Below, piece after piece: positions 1 to 12,016 of a stretch of 64,000 nt of DNA. The notes beneath the pieces are model-generated. The model was given only the letters and a program-made list of their open reading frames with translations, was not told the origin of the DNA and searched no databases. Origin of the DNA: Druceiella hillmani (taxonomy: Eukaryota; Arthropoda; Insecta; Lepidoptera; Hepialidae); contig JAYKKI010000023.1 in assembly GCA_039881145.1 (NCBI GenBank), positions 2,013,501 to 2,077,500 of the forward strand, written 5' to 3'. Position numbers and translations under genes: made by a program. Within the stretch, counting starts at the first letter, position 1, and the number at the start of each line of letters is the position of its first letter.

Positions 1-354
1 TAACGTACGTGGATTGCGGTTGTGTAAAGTTTGTGTTATTTTATATTTTCGACTACAACAAAGGGGTACCGTTTTGTCACGTTACTGTTATTGTCATATA
101 TGTTAATGTGCATATTTCTTAATGAAAATGCATTGGGTGAACTGTAAATGTTGAGGAAAATTTTTATATTAGATTTGAAAAATATTGGACTTGTTAGTAT
201 GCGATGCAGGCTAAAGCATAGCGGTTTACGAACGGTGGCTAATCTGTTGACGTATATTTGTAGGATATTTCAAATGGTTTCATAAAATTTTATGTAATTT
301 TTGCATGTATATTTAATATAATTTAGAACTTTAATGGTGCAATACTAATATCTA
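1..354. other. Single-copy left flank of the duplication
   Basis: AT-rich DNA outside the large tandem duplication. Copy identity begins at base 355; base 354 differs from the corresponding base 11344. I see no gene, RNA or repeat here. Confidence 0.6.
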
Positions 355-1026
355 TGAAAAAACATTTTCTCTTGTTTTTAAAGGAGAATTTAACTTGTTT
401 AACTTTAGCGATACAACGAAAGCGAATGAATCCTGTTCTTCAGGGTAATACTACTTTGGTTTTTTCTAAGATTTTACTAAGAACATAATAACTTAATAAC
501 TCAAAAATGTCCGATATTTAAAGTAACTTCTATATACGCTTCGGTTCTCCATTGCTCGTATTGCCCATTTTATATTAACGCTGCTTTGATTTTCGAATAT
601 TTTTTATAAAATAATCTACAAAAAAAACAATAAAAACCCGTATTTTTAAACATTTCTATTATACATTTTTTTTTAATTTCTTTCGGCTTCATATAATTCC
701 TTGCTACATGTTTTCATAGGGGTTATTAGGTTCATTATTCTGAAAAACGAAAAGAAAGAAAAAAATAAATATTTGTTATTATGCTCTATTTGAATAAAAT
801 AACTAATTATACTTATAATGAAAATTATAAAAAAATATCATGTCTTTGTGGGTCGTCAGCTGATTTTTTTTTGTTTTTCAAAGTTTAATTTTTCCGCGAG
901 TAATAAAAATATTCAGGTAACCTCATGATTAAAAATTGGATTTTTTTTTATTTCGAAATTTTTTTTAATTTCTCATATTCATCCAAACATTTTGCGTTCA
1001 AAATGATGAAATCCATCCACCCTTTT

Positions 1027-1470
1027 TATATATGTCTTAAAGACGTATGCAATCTGTAAAAGTAAAAGTATATCTCGAATATTTGTTTAATAGACGAACA
1101 CGTGTCTGCGGTAATGTCATATTCTATATTTTGCATATTATATATGTCTTAAAGAAATAAGCAACCTGTAAAAGTAAAAGTATATCTCGAATATTTGTTT
1201 AATAGACGAACACGTGTCTGCGGTAATGTCATATTCTATATTTTGCATATTATATATGTCTTAAAGAAATATGCAACCTGTAAAAGTAAAAGTATATCTC
1301 GAATATTTGTTTAATAGACGAACACGTGTCTGCGGTAATGTCATATTCTATATTTTGCATATTATATATGTCTTAAAGAAATAAGCAACCTGTAAAAGTA
1401 AAAGTATATCTCGAATATTTGTTTAATAGACGAACACGTGTCTGCGGTAATGTTATATTCTATATTTTGC
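1027..1470. repeat. 112-bp minisatellite, four units (copy A)
   Basis: Four nearly identical head-to-tail units with a period of exactly 112 bp, anchored by ATGTCTTAAAG at 1032, 1144, 1256 and 1368. Units differ at only a few bases. Each holds one CACGTG, at 1099, 1211, 1323 and 1435. CACGTG is the canonical bHLH E-box, but no function is shown. Confidence 0.95.
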
Positions 1471-1479
1471 CATAATCGT

Positions 1480-3185
1480 TGAGAGGAGTTCAAAAGTTTT
1501 TGTTTCCTTTACGATAATTCTGAGTTTTAAGAAGTCTATTTTGATATTTTCTCTAACGAATTATCAAGTTCTTTGTTTCATTATTATTCAAATTTATAAC
1601 TAGGCTACAGTTTACGTCATCATCGTATAACACGCCGTTATGTTAACATACTCGTAACATTAAATTTTCAATTAACGGCTCACAGTTTAATTGCGGGTTT
1701 CACGAGGTGTAATCATCGTAAAATATAACTCGGTTTGATACATTGCATTTACATTATGACTTCAGAATTTTACTTGTTATTGGGTCGCATGAAGCAAATA
1801 GCATTAAATTATTTAAATAAATATATTTTTTTTAAATTATCAATTCAAAAAATTATATTGAAATCTCCCGATTAAACAGCGCTCGATGAGTTTTTTTGGA
1901 GAAATAAACTTAAGGTTTCAATTAAAATTGAAATATTAAAGAAAGGTACAAGTGTGTTCATATTTTCCTTTTAAAGAAAAATATTCTTAACTAACAGATG
2001 AAAAATTTTAAAACAAAATTTCTATTGTACATTCGCTGTTGATTAAATATACACGATGTTCGGGTATAAGTGTCGGACAAAGAAAGATGTTATTTGTTGA
2101 CTGAAAAATAGTTGATTGTCGTTAAAATAAAATTTAAAAGATGACTTTTTTCAGAAAATTTAAAATAATATTCATAATTATTTGTCATCTTTTTCGTACA
2201 CACGATACTTGCGCACATTATTCAACGCCGCTCAATGCAATAACCCGCGAACAGTTGCGAAGACATCAAGCTACCCGGATAAATATCGCGCTCCAGGCAA
2301 GTATTGGGTGTGTTAAAAAGAGTTATGTGTAATATTTTTTGTACTCAATTAGAAAAACGTTTTACGTTTTATTTCAAGGCAATTTATTCCTTAATAACCA
2401 ACGAATAGCGTCTTTCTTTGTTTGACACTTATTCCCGGACGTCGTGTATATTAAAAGTTCGTTTCATTACAAGACTAGATGTAATTAATTTCCTATTAAT
2501 AACGTATTAAAAATTGTATCTTATGGATTTAACGTGGGTACGTTTTATGAGTTAATTAAGCTATTCGGACGTATTAAAATTATCTTAAAACGAGATTACA
2601 GTCTACGACATGGACTCATTCGTAACACTCTGTTAGCAAATTTAGTGTTCGTTTCATCTATTGTAGTATATTGAATGAGCGATTCAACACGGTTGCACAA
2701 AGCCACTTAATATTAACAGCGTTATTATGTAGCGGCTTTATGGTTAGGAGCTTATTTTATTGCTATAAAATGGTTCCTTAAATGCCTTGCTTAATACTAG
2801 GCACTAATAACCTAATAACTTAATAAATCAGTAAATTAATAAATTACATAACTCGTAAATATTAACGGTATTATTAGTCATATTCTCATTATATCACATA
2901 CTATTAGTTATTAATGATTCATTTGGCTGTGAGTTAGTACCTTTATGGGGGTTTTTTAACTTTTGGATTAGAAAATAATCCTTATAGATTAACAGTTATA
3001 TATTGCAGTACAATAACTTGTGAATTTTCGTATAAATTTGAAAAATTATTGACACTAAAACGAAACAAAAGATACATTTGATATATAGATCTTATAAGTC
3101 TGACTTCTTAAATTTTGGGAAAAAGCGAAAAATAAAACTGTTTAGAAACAACAAAATATTTGCTACATTTTGTTGGAAATGTTTT
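1480..3185. other. Unannotated AT-rich stretch (copy A; copy B at 12470-14175)
   Basis: I see no gene. The 63-codon frame at 2141-2332 has no recognisable domain and no nearby splice sites. From 2790 to 2900 there are many short TTAATAA/CTAATAA motifs, as expected of low-complexity AT-rich DNA. Confidence 0.5.
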
Positions 3186-3189
3186 TATT

Positions 3190-3420
3190 CTCTCTTTAAT
3201 TCCGACCGACTCTCGTTGATTCGAAAGTTAGGAGTGAAGTCGCGCTGACGAAGAAACGGATAGAACACGCGCAAACGGAGACAAGAAACATTTAGGCGGT
3301 GGCAACGCTCTTGACGTATACGTTGGTCGGTGGAAAGTCGGCTACCGACCTTCTATGACAAAACTTGCTCATCACCGACAAAAGGCGGTCACCCGCATTG
3401 CACATTATACATTCATAAGT
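3190..3420. promoter_or_regulatory. GC-raised block, possible regulatory element (copy A)
   Basis: This block is clearly richer in GC and CpG than the DNA around it and has no repeat structure. It contains the short inverted motif CGTTGGTCGG/GGCTACCGAC. No open frame or splice sites support an exon. Raised, non-repetitive sequence in an AT-rich desert is a common look for an enhancer or an untranslated exon, but this is inference from composition only. Confidence 0.25.
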
Positions 3421-3954
3421 GTTTTTCTACCTTAAAAACGAGATCGTAGATATGCTAAACCGCCATCGCCTTGACTTGTTACAGTCATTCGTTTAATACT
3501 CGGTTAATATTTAATTTTCCGCCCATGGTTCGTCGCTCCATTGTGACATATAGCAATAGTGGCTCATTATAATGTGCCACTCAATATTTACAGCGCAGTT
3601 TCACAGTGGCGATGTGACTTGAGCGCTCGCTTATTATGTTTTGTATAAGCGGTTGTGCAATGCATTATGAAAATTGATGGTCTTTGTTTGTGTTCTGTGT
3701 TGCTTTGTGGCGCGTGGGGTTTCACTGTTGCTCAATAGGATGTGGCAATTTATTCTCTGGTTTAATTCGGCACTGGCATTGACTATATCTTGTGTTTATA
3801 CATTGTTAAAAATAATTTTAATAAATATGTGTGTATTTAAAAAAAATGCTACTAAGTTCAAAAATTAAGCGCTGCAGGCTAAGTTACTTCTGCAAGATTG
3901 ATTTTTATCTGAATCGGCAAAATTAAAAAGTGAAAAAATTCAAAAGGTAGTGTC

Positions 3955-4920
3955 CGGCGATTGAGTTCAGAAATAACATTTCTAAGATACTTCCCATGTA
4001 GAAATCAATGACATAAGACAGATATTTACACTATGTACAACAATGAAAATAAAGGTAACATTTTGTATTTTAAGAGCTGCATATACCCAGCAAATAAATA
4101 TTTTTAATTTCATTTTAAATTTATAAATGCCGCACTCTTATTTTATAAATCTGCAAACGTTCATCCTGAAATAAAATCTATGAGAAACTGTCAATTTATG
4201 AAACAAAGCCATAAGGTAAGGTAAATATTTGTACCATGTAAAACAATGGAGACAAAGACAGTGCTTCTAATTTTTCGGGGCTGTGAATAACTAGCACATA
4301 AATATTTTTAAATTTAATTTTACATCTATAAATTTTACACTTTTAGTTTATAAAATTATAAAAGTTCGTTTAGAAATAACATGTATAAGGAACGATCTAT
4401 TTAGAATACAGATGACAGATGACAGATCAAACAAATATTTTACTAAAATTGACATATAGAGGCGCAAGTATCAAAAGCATTGAGCTAAAGCGCCACTTTA
4501 TTTATACGTGAGTGGATTTTAAATTAAACAAACATTTTACCGACCGTCAATCATATTGACGTTGAGCCGTTAGATGGCAGCATTGCTGTTTTGTGTATAT
4601 AATTTTAATAATTAATTAATTTGCAAAAACAATAGCAATAATAAATTTTTTAGTTGTGGATGCCGGTAGAGCAAGCAATTATCTATAAAATGATATATAA
4701 TTTATGTGGATTAGTTGTGAGGTTTTTTCTAAAAAGGGAGAGTAACATCTTAACCTTAGCGTATTAATATATGATGATGATGATGATGATGATAAAATAT
4801 GACAGATCTTTGATATAAAAAAATACTCAGTGCATAAATATTTTTAATTCAATGTCATATCTATAAACTTTTAGTTTACAAATGTATAACATTTTTAACC
4901 ATCATACCTTCATGATAAAG
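3955..4920. repeat. Degenerate direct repeats of about 205 bp (copy A)
   Basis: Related segments recur with drift. ACAACAATGAAAATAAAGG near 4037 matches AAAACAATGGAGACAAAG near 4241. The phrase CATAAATATTTTTAA followed by CTATAAA(TTTTACA)CTTTTAGTTTA recurs near 4100, 4300 and 4840. It looks like an old decayed array or a decayed element with internal repeats. No coding potential. Confidence 0.6.
4771..4793. repeat. (ATG)n microsatellite (copy A)
   Basis: About seven perfect ATG/GAT triplets, inside the degenerate repeat region. Confidence 0.9.
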
Positions 4921-5059
4921 GTTTGATACATTACGGCACAAATGTCCACTGCATTTAGTTTAAATTATTTAATTCAAAGTAGACACTTAAAAATTAATTA
5001 ATTTCAAATTAAGATTTTTATTGTTAAAGTTATTATCTAATTTAGTGGCCATTGTTAAG

Positions 5060-5560
5060 GTTCCGTATCTCAAAAGAAAAAAAAGGAATTCTTCTAGAAT
5101 CACTTCGTTGTCCGTTTGTTTGTCAAGACCCTTTTTCTCAGCAACGCGTGGAGGTATCAGGTTGAAATTAATTTCAATTTCTTAGGTATACGGTTCCTTG
5201 GGGCTGTAAAAAAATCAAGCATCACACGCAAATAAATCAAAACCTGTAGGGTACTTTCTCTTAACCTAGAATTATGAAATTTGGCAGAAAGCAAAATCTC
5301 GCAGCACAAGGGAAGGAAAGATTATTAATTTGTAGTTATATCACTTAAAAAAATTTTTTTTAAATATGCGCTTGTGAATGAATAGTAGGCAAAATATTTT
5401 CGTTCTAAAAATTACACTTTTGTAAATAGTTTAATAGGAACATTATGTACCATGAAATATTTGTAAATGCTTGAACAGGCTTTAAAGGGATAAAAAAGGT
5501 TTTTTCAATATTGTCTTGCTACCCCTAATTATTGTACACCGCCGGAACCCTTTATTTTTG
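5060..5560 (+). mobile_element. Decayed lepidopteran interspersed repeat (copy A)
   Basis: The order of phrases matches a repeat I know from many lepidopteran genomes: AAGGTTCCGTATCTCAAAAG, then GGAATTCTTCTAGAATCACT, a TTGTCCGTTTGTTTGTCAAG run, later ACCTGTAGGGTACTT, and CCTAGAATTATGAAATTTGG. A nested partial repeat of the GGTATACGGTTCCTTGGGG phrase sits near 5187. I do not assign a family name. No intact open frame, so it is an inactive relic. Strand is given in the usual reading of these phrases. Confidence 0.7.
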
Positions 5561-6279
5561 GAGCTATCTATAGTGACACGATGCTTGAACCTGGAACTCG
5601 GAAATTATTTTTTTTAGGGCAGTACACAGCCAATGATAATTTTTCACGTCAAAGAACAAATCTAGGCAGGCTCTATTAAATTTCGCCATGGACAAATGGG
5701 TAAATAAATAAATGTATTTAAATGTTTTATAATTATTTCAAGCTGTGTTTGTTTATATTGTTTATTAGTTTAACCCCGCAGTTTGCCCTGCCTGCATTTT
5801 CACTTTAGACGTTGAGATTTGTGCCTGATCTAATATATATCGCAACAGTTCTTTATAAAATGTAATATTAAACGTTTTGGTGTGTTCTATCGAATCGCGT
5901 GATTTAGTATACACGTTGTGCCATCTATTGGCATGATGTAATATTAGATTTTTGGTACGAGTAAAAACACTCTAGTTTCATCTTAAGTGAATATGATATC
6001 TAGAGTTAAAAAGTGTGTTAAGTATATAAAGTGTTATAATTTGAATTGTAAACAACATATGCCGATGTAAAGTTTCATGGAAATCTTCTGTTTATTCGTG
6101 ATTGAGTAACGAATATCTACATTTTCGTAATTATAATGTTGTGAGATTTCCCTGAGCGATTACTTGGTAAAATATGATATAGAATTATTTACATCGAGCA
6201 CAATTCGCATAGAATTTCGTTGTAGAACTATACACTAGTAAATCATCTCGTTACTTATCGCATCATCGATGGTATAATA

Positions 6280-6500
6280 AAATTGTAACAGAGTGAATTC
6301 TGTACACGGAAAATATTTTAAAAAGAGTTATTAATCTATGGTAAAGAATGATAAAGAAGCCAAAAGACTTGTTTTTAGAATTTTTATCTGTCTCAATGAC
6401 TCGAAACCTACAGGACAGATTTTGATGAAATTTGGTATGGTAATATATTATACCCAAGAACATACGATATAAAAAAATTCTAGTAACTTTTCTTATGCTG
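6280..6500 (-). mobile_element. Retroelement 3'-end relic, minus strand (copy A)
   Basis: Read on the minus strand it gives ATTACCATACCAAATTTCAT, then CAAAATCTGTCCTGTAGG, GACAGATAAAAA and finally AATATTTTCCGTGTACAGA. The same succession, diverged, occurs on the plus strand at 46640-46860, so these are two copies of one family in opposite orientation. Such segments are common at the 3' ends of lepidopteran non-LTR elements. The 84-codon minus frame at 6263-6517 is this relic read through and not a gene. Confidence 0.65.
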
Positions 6501-6820
6501 AATTTTACGCGAACCAAGTCGTAGGCACAGTTAGTATTTCATATGCACATATGCTGTGGACGTTTACCATATATCTTGAAGATCAGTATTTGTATACGAT
6601 AACACTTTCGCAAACAAAGATAGAAACTAAAATATATTATAAAATATACCAGTTAATCTTACATCGTAAACCGTTCAAAACTCGGTAAAAACAGTTACAG
6701 TTCAAACTTTAATAATTTTTTTTAATCGTGTAAATTACGTTTTTAAAGTGTCTTGAAAATAATTAGCCACTCCGTGGAAGGAAAAAAGATTTACTATATG
6801 ATGATTATTTGTCTGTTAAA

Positions 6821-6999
6821 AGATAGAGAGAGAGGGAGACAGATAGAGAGAGAGACAGAGAGAAAGAGAGAGAGAGATAGAGAGACAAAGTGAGACAGAG
6901 ATAGAGAGAGAGAGAGAGAGCGCGAAAGACAGAGAGAGAGAGCTAGAGGGAGACAAAGAGAGAGACAGAGAGAGAGGGACAGAGAGAGAGAGAGAGAGG
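6821..6999. repeat. Long GA-rich microsatellite (copy A)
   Basis: About 180 bp of imperfect (GA)n broken by GACA, GATA and GGGA interruptions, purine-rich on the plus strand. Such tracts can bind GAGA-type factors and are prone to slippage. No specific role can be read from the sequence. Confidence 0.95.
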
Positions 7000-8160
7000 A
7001 ATGGACGCTACTGCCAGCAACTGGAAATTTAGATATTTTAATACTTTTTTGAAGTATTAATAATTTTTGTTATAAAATGGGAATTAAGACAATTTTTGTG
7101 AGTATATATTTAGTTTTATTGCTATAATTTCATCGACGTGTTAAGTTTAAACGAGATGGATGTAGCAAAGTGAATTGTCCTTTTTGTAGCTAGTATAGGT
7201 ACAAAGATGGCTTTAACCGCAACGCGTGTGGTTTTATATGTATGCAGACCTAAAACAGCTAGGGAGACCGCAGCTCACTGTGGCTCAGTTAGTTTTGCTT
7301 TGTACAAGTAAAATTAGAAATATATTCCGCGGTTTGAGTCATCTTGTTCTTTAAACTTTGGTCTTTTTTAGTAAAATCAATATGGGGGTATTTGCAATGA
7401 GACAAGGTATTGTGTTTTTTGCTCTTTCACGTACAAAACGTTTAACAAGCTTTTTTTTATATTTTTAAAGTCTACATGGATATTTGGTGTTAATTTATCG
7501 CTACATGAAAATTGGGGGTCAACGAGGATATTTATAAAAAAAATTGTTTATGCCCCCTAGATGTAAAACTTCTTAAAATTTTATACGGATGGATTATGAG
7601 ACGCAAGCATAGGAAGCAATAATTGAAGTACATTTTTAATTGTTCTCTAATATTTACATTAATTATGCAATCTGAGCGTCAGGGTTATTTATGCCATAGA
7701 TTAGAAATATATGTGCAAAATAATATTATTTATAGGATACTTGTAAATCATGATTAAGAAATGGGTAATCTATTACACTTATAATTTAATTTCTACTTTA
7801 AAAAATCTAAATTTTATTGTTTAGTCTAATAAAGCAATCTAGTGGATGACCAATTAAGGGGCTATGTTAAATATTGAAATACTATTTCATCAGATCAAAC
7901 ACCACACGACCTTCACTTCAAAAAGTTCAAAGGCATGAAATAAAGGCAAGGCCGATGGCGACGGTACATTAGTATATAATTAGATATTTGTTGATCAAAT
8001 GAAGTGTACACGCACTCATGAAAGTCCTTCTTTATGTAAGGATAAAATGACAAACAATAGTAAATTGATGAGAATCAGTAAGTATAATGATCGTAAATAC
8101 AAATGCTTCGATATGATTGTCTGATTTTTATTATGTGTTCATCGCGCTATTTTCCACCGC
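7000..8160. other. Unannotated stretch (copy A; copy B at 17990-19150)
   Basis: No gene, RNA or repeat recognised. AT-rich, with no long open frame. Confidence 0.5.
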
Positions 8161-8173
8161 AATGGGGTAGGTA

Positions 8174-8223
8174 GTAACGACATATTGTTGCGTCAAATGT
8201 AACGACGTGTTGTTGCGTCAATT
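8174..8223. repeat. Two-unit 25-bp direct repeat with TTGCGTCA sites (copy A)
   Basis: GTAACGAC(A/G)T(A/G)TTGTTGCGTCA occurs twice, starting at 8174 and 8199. Each unit ends in TTGCGTCA (8188 and 8213), whose complement TGACGCAA resembles a bZIP composite site. A TATAAAAG sits about 30 bp downstream at 8255, but I could not support a promoter. Confidence 0.6.
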
Positions 8224-8561
8224 GATTGATTCAGGAGAAGATTAGTGAAAAATATAAAAGAGAAGCTTCCGTATTGACATATAGTTGGAAGTTTTCTCGA
8301 ACTTATTCGGTTATCTAGCTTGCGTTGGTTTCGTATACTGGCTTCTGATTTGGTATATGCTAATGCAATATATACATAAGAAATAAACTGAATATACAGA
8401 TTAAGAATCCGTCGAATTACGAAAATATATATCTTTGCTCCCTTTACTAAATAACCATGAAGTCAAAGGATTGAATTGTACCGGTAAAACTGACTGAAAG
8501 TTGTTATAACCTAATGTGGTTTGCGCAAAAGGAAATCACGTTAAAATTTTAAATCTCCTTC

Positions 8562-8870
8562 GCTGAACTATATTTTAAGCCCAGGGTAGCAAAGGGCACT
8601 TTTGATGAAAATTATGAATATACATCGCTGGATTACATTTTTAGCACAGTACAGCATATGGTACTTTTCGTACAAATTATGAATATATATCGTCGAACTG
8701 TATTTTAGGTTATTGCAGCATATGATACTTTTGATACAAATTATGAATATCTATAGTTGGGCGATATTTTAAGCTATTGAAGCTTAGGGCACTTTTCGCA
8801 AAAATTATGAATATCCGTCGCTGGGCTGTATTTTAGCCTATTATATCATGGGGCACTTTTTTGAAAATTA
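8562..8870. repeat. Degenerate 64-65 bp tandem array (copy A)
   Basis: About five diverged units, anchored by AAATTATGAATAT with starts near 8611, 8676, 8740 and 8804. Each unit also holds a TATTTTA(A/G) and a GGCACTTTT or ATACTTTT phrase. The divergence between units shows the array is far older than the 11-kb duplication that copied it. Confidence 0.85.
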
Positions 8871-9229
8871 CTTTATGTTCTTAAATGAAATACTTACATT
8901 TTTTAAGTCGGTTCATTACACTTGTCTTGGTTTCAGCACATTAAGCGATAATAGAGCGCATTTCGCCTATGTTTCGCGTAGTACGGGGTATACTATACAA
9001 AAGTTTCCTTATATGTAAATAATAGTATTGATAATAGTTATAATATTTACATGATAATATTAAGAGACTAGTATAATATTTACAAGTGATCCATTTCATA
9101 CTTCTAAGTGAATGGTACGACATATAGATAGCTCTTTAATACCGAGCCTCAAAGTACCAGATTGTTTTTCTTTTTTAATTATCTTTCTGTAAGCACAAAA
9201 ATAGAAAAACAATTCGACAGTAAAATGTT

Positions 9230-9380
9230 AAGTGACTTTGAGTCGGTATGGGAGCAAGGTACAATAGGACCGCAGGCCGCCCCTTGCGCGCTTCTGGGCG
9301 CGGTCGCTGCGAGCGAGTGTTTCGGTTTATTCTGTAATTGGTACAGGCAGTGGCTAATTTGAGATAGTGCGATCTGTCGG
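9230..9380. promoter_or_regulatory. GC-rich block with short open frame (copy A)
   Basis: A sharp GC rise (CCGCAGGCCGCCCCTTGCGC and nearby) in AT-rich DNA. A 66-codon frame at 9162-9362 crosses it, but its start lies in a pyrimidine tract and its product matches nothing I know. A good splice-acceptor-like TTGTCTTGGTTTCAG ends at 8936 on the plus strand, without a convincing donor downstream. Untranslated exon or regulatory element are both possible. Confidence 0.25.
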
Positions 9381-10200
9381 TCTCTATTGAAGTGGTATAT
9401 TCGTTTGGAACGGCAGACTTTCGGAGCAGTAGGCTTCTTTTAGGCGTTAACGGTTAAATTTTGCGCTCATAAAATAATTATGTAGATGATTGAAGAGGTT
9501 GGGGTTTTGATGTCATCGTTTGGCCCTGTGTTTTGCAGCAAAACGATTGTATTTCGTAATTACACAGTACGTCAATTTTCTTTAGTTTCTTATCATATTT
9601 TATTTTTTCTGTCCTTTTCTCTCTGTTGTAATATCTTTCTGACTCAATGCAAAGTACGAAACCATGATATGAAGTTATTTATTCATTATATATATTTTTA
9701 CAAGTAAAGGTTATGTTGTAACGTGTAATTTTACACGGAAGATACTTCATCAATATTTCCTTCCATTCCAATCAATTAAAATTGAATGAAAGCATTAATC
9801 TATGCCAAACTTTAATTAAACTCGTTAACTTCGGTTTGAAAATTAAGATAGTATCTAGAAAATTTATTCCATACTGATATTTCAATTAAATAAAGGACAT
9901 TGCCGTTAATATAATCAGTCTTTTCAACGGACTTGTCATCTGTCGCGATATGTAGGATCTCTCATAGTTATTAAACTCTGCATCATAATGTTACGACAAG
10001 AAAACTGACATTTTCGCTATAAAATGCACTAATTTCAGTTACTGATACGAGATAAATACTAATATTTAAATATATATTTTATCGTTACTAAGGTTAGACA
10101 GCAATGACCTTCACCACCATTCCATTCTTTACCACTTTTTCCTTTTAAATGTTTTAACACTTATTTTATTTCTAAAATTAAAAAAGCATTGTTAGGACGT

Positions 10201-10670
10201 AAGCCACTTGAAAACTATTTGAACAAATCCATATTCCGAATAATGTATTTGGAAACAACTCTTTTCGGATGTGTCTGCCAATAAATATGACAACCCCGCT
10301 ATAAATTATAAAAAAATTCAAACGCAAATTGAAAGATCAATTGAAGATTATCATATGAACTATCCAACTAACTCCATCGCTCTATTGAAAAAAATAAGCA
10401 GTAATGTGCAAAAAATGTTAAACAACATTAAGCCACTTGAAAACTATTTCAACAAAGCCATATTCCGAGTAATGTATTTCAAAAAAACTGTTTTTGTATG
10501 TATCTGCCGATAAATATGACAACCTCGCTATAAATTATAAAAAAAAATTCCAACGTAAATTGAAAGATCAATTGAAGGTTGTCATATGAACTACCCAACT
10601 AACTCCATTGCTCTATTGAAAAAAATAAGTAGTATGAAAAGATAATGTGCAAAAAATGTTAAACAACACT
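10201..10670. repeat. 229-bp internal tandem duplication (copy A)
   Basis: AAGCCACTTGAAAACTATTT begins at 10201 and again at 10430. The two 229-bp units are clearly related but diverged by substitutions and small indels. An 80-codon frame at 10271-10513 spans the unit boundary and encodes a lysine/asparagine-rich peptide with no domain I recognise. It is broken in the second unit, so it is not annotated as a gene. Confidence 0.85.
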
Positions 10671-12016
10671 AATATATCTGTGTATTTTTAATGCCATTTG
10701 TTAATAGACATTATGTTCAATTCATTGACTTTCTAGTGAAAATATTTAAAATTAACTATGTCTGACTGCGTATCACGTGATGATAATTACTAAATGGAAT
10801 TAGGTGTGTACAGGCTTCGCTGTTGTATTTCTTAGATACTGAAAAAGGAATATGGTGTATGGAATATTTTTTTAATTTAAATCTGTCAGTTGTTCGTTTG
10901 TCGGTACTTATACTTAAAGACTATTAAGCAAATTTACATGCAATGTTTACTGCATAGATTTTAATAAATATATTATTAAAATCGAATCACTCTCGCCAAC
11001 AACTAGATAAATGAAGCGGGTCACGCGAGCGCATTTGCGAGTTAAAAGTTAGAACTTTCATGTTACTTTCGTGAAACTAGAAAAAAAATAATTAAAGAAA
11101 AGAAATAAAAATTAATTAACATACGCTGATCATAATGATACTTCAGCATTCACATAACCAGGTCGTATTCATAAGGCTTTAAAATTGACTACATGCACAT
11201 CAGCTCATTTCTATTTGAAGTAAGATTTACTACGTACAGGCCAGCTCATTTCAGTTTGGCGTGAGATTATAAATTAAATCTGAATATTAGAACCTGATAG
11301 CATAAAATATATTCTTCATGTTCGGTCTTTATTAAAATAATGATTGAAAAAACATTTTCTCTTGTTTTTAAAGGAGAATTTAACTTGTTTAACTTTAGCG
11401 ATACAACGAAAGCGAATGAATCCTGTTCTTCAGGGTAATACTACTTTGGTTTTTTCTAAGATTTTACTAAGAACATAATAACTTAATAACTCAAAAATGT
11501 CCGATATTTAAAGTAACTTCTATATACGCTTCGGTTCTCCATTGCTCGTATTGCCCATTTTATATTAACGCTGCTTTGATTTTCGAATATTTTTTATAAA
11601 ATAATCTACAAAAAAAACAATAAAAACCCGTATTTTTAAACATTTCTATTATACATTTTTTTTTAATTTCTTTCGGCTTCATATAATTCCTTGCTACATG
11701 TTTTCATAGGGGTTATTAGGTTCATTATTCTGAAAAACGAAAAGAAAGAAAAAAATAAATATTTGTTATTATGCTCTATTTGAATAAAATAACTAATTAT
11801 ACTTATAATGAAAATTATAAAAAAATATCATGTCTTTGTGGGTCGTCAGCTGATTTTTTTTTGTTTTTCAAAGTTTAATTTTTCCGCGAGTAATAAAAAT
11901 ATTCAGGTAACCTCATGATTAAAAATTGGATTTTTTTTTATTTCGAAATTTTTTTTAATTTCTCATATTCATCCAAACATTTTGCGTTCAAAATGATGAA
12001 ATCCATCCACCCTTTT

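Larger units (their letters stand above)
355..11344 (+). repeat. Copy A of a 10,990-bp direct tandem duplication
   Basis: The sequence from 355 onward recurs exactly 10,990 bp later. Every open frame in this unit reappears with an identical translation at +10,990 (for example 2141 and 13131, 10271 and 21261), and all aligned lines I compared were identical. The unit begins beside TGAAAAAACATTTTC and runs into copy B without spacer. It contains no recognisable gene; its contents are listed separately. The identity fits a very recent duplication or an assembly duplicate (haplotypic overlap or a false join). The sequence alone cannot decide between these. Confidence 0.97.

Noticed and set aside
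720..760. Minus-strand splice acceptor (complement of CTGAAAAACGAAAAGAAAG)
   Set aside because: A good pyrimidine tract, but no exon or donor follows on that strand.
2141..3868. Short frames at 2141-2332 and 3674-3868 (and their copies at 13131 and 14664) as genes
   Set aside because: 60-odd codons, no domain, no splice or promoter support, codon use following AT-rich background. They repeat only because the 11-kb unit is duplicated.
6263..6517. 84-codon minus-strand frame as a gene
   Set aside because: It coincides with a retroelement 3'-end relic that recurs on the other strand at 46.6-46.9 kb.
8250..8300. TATA-box promoter at TATAAAAG (8255)
   Set aside because: No initiator, no downstream frame, and TATA-like strings are frequent in this composition.
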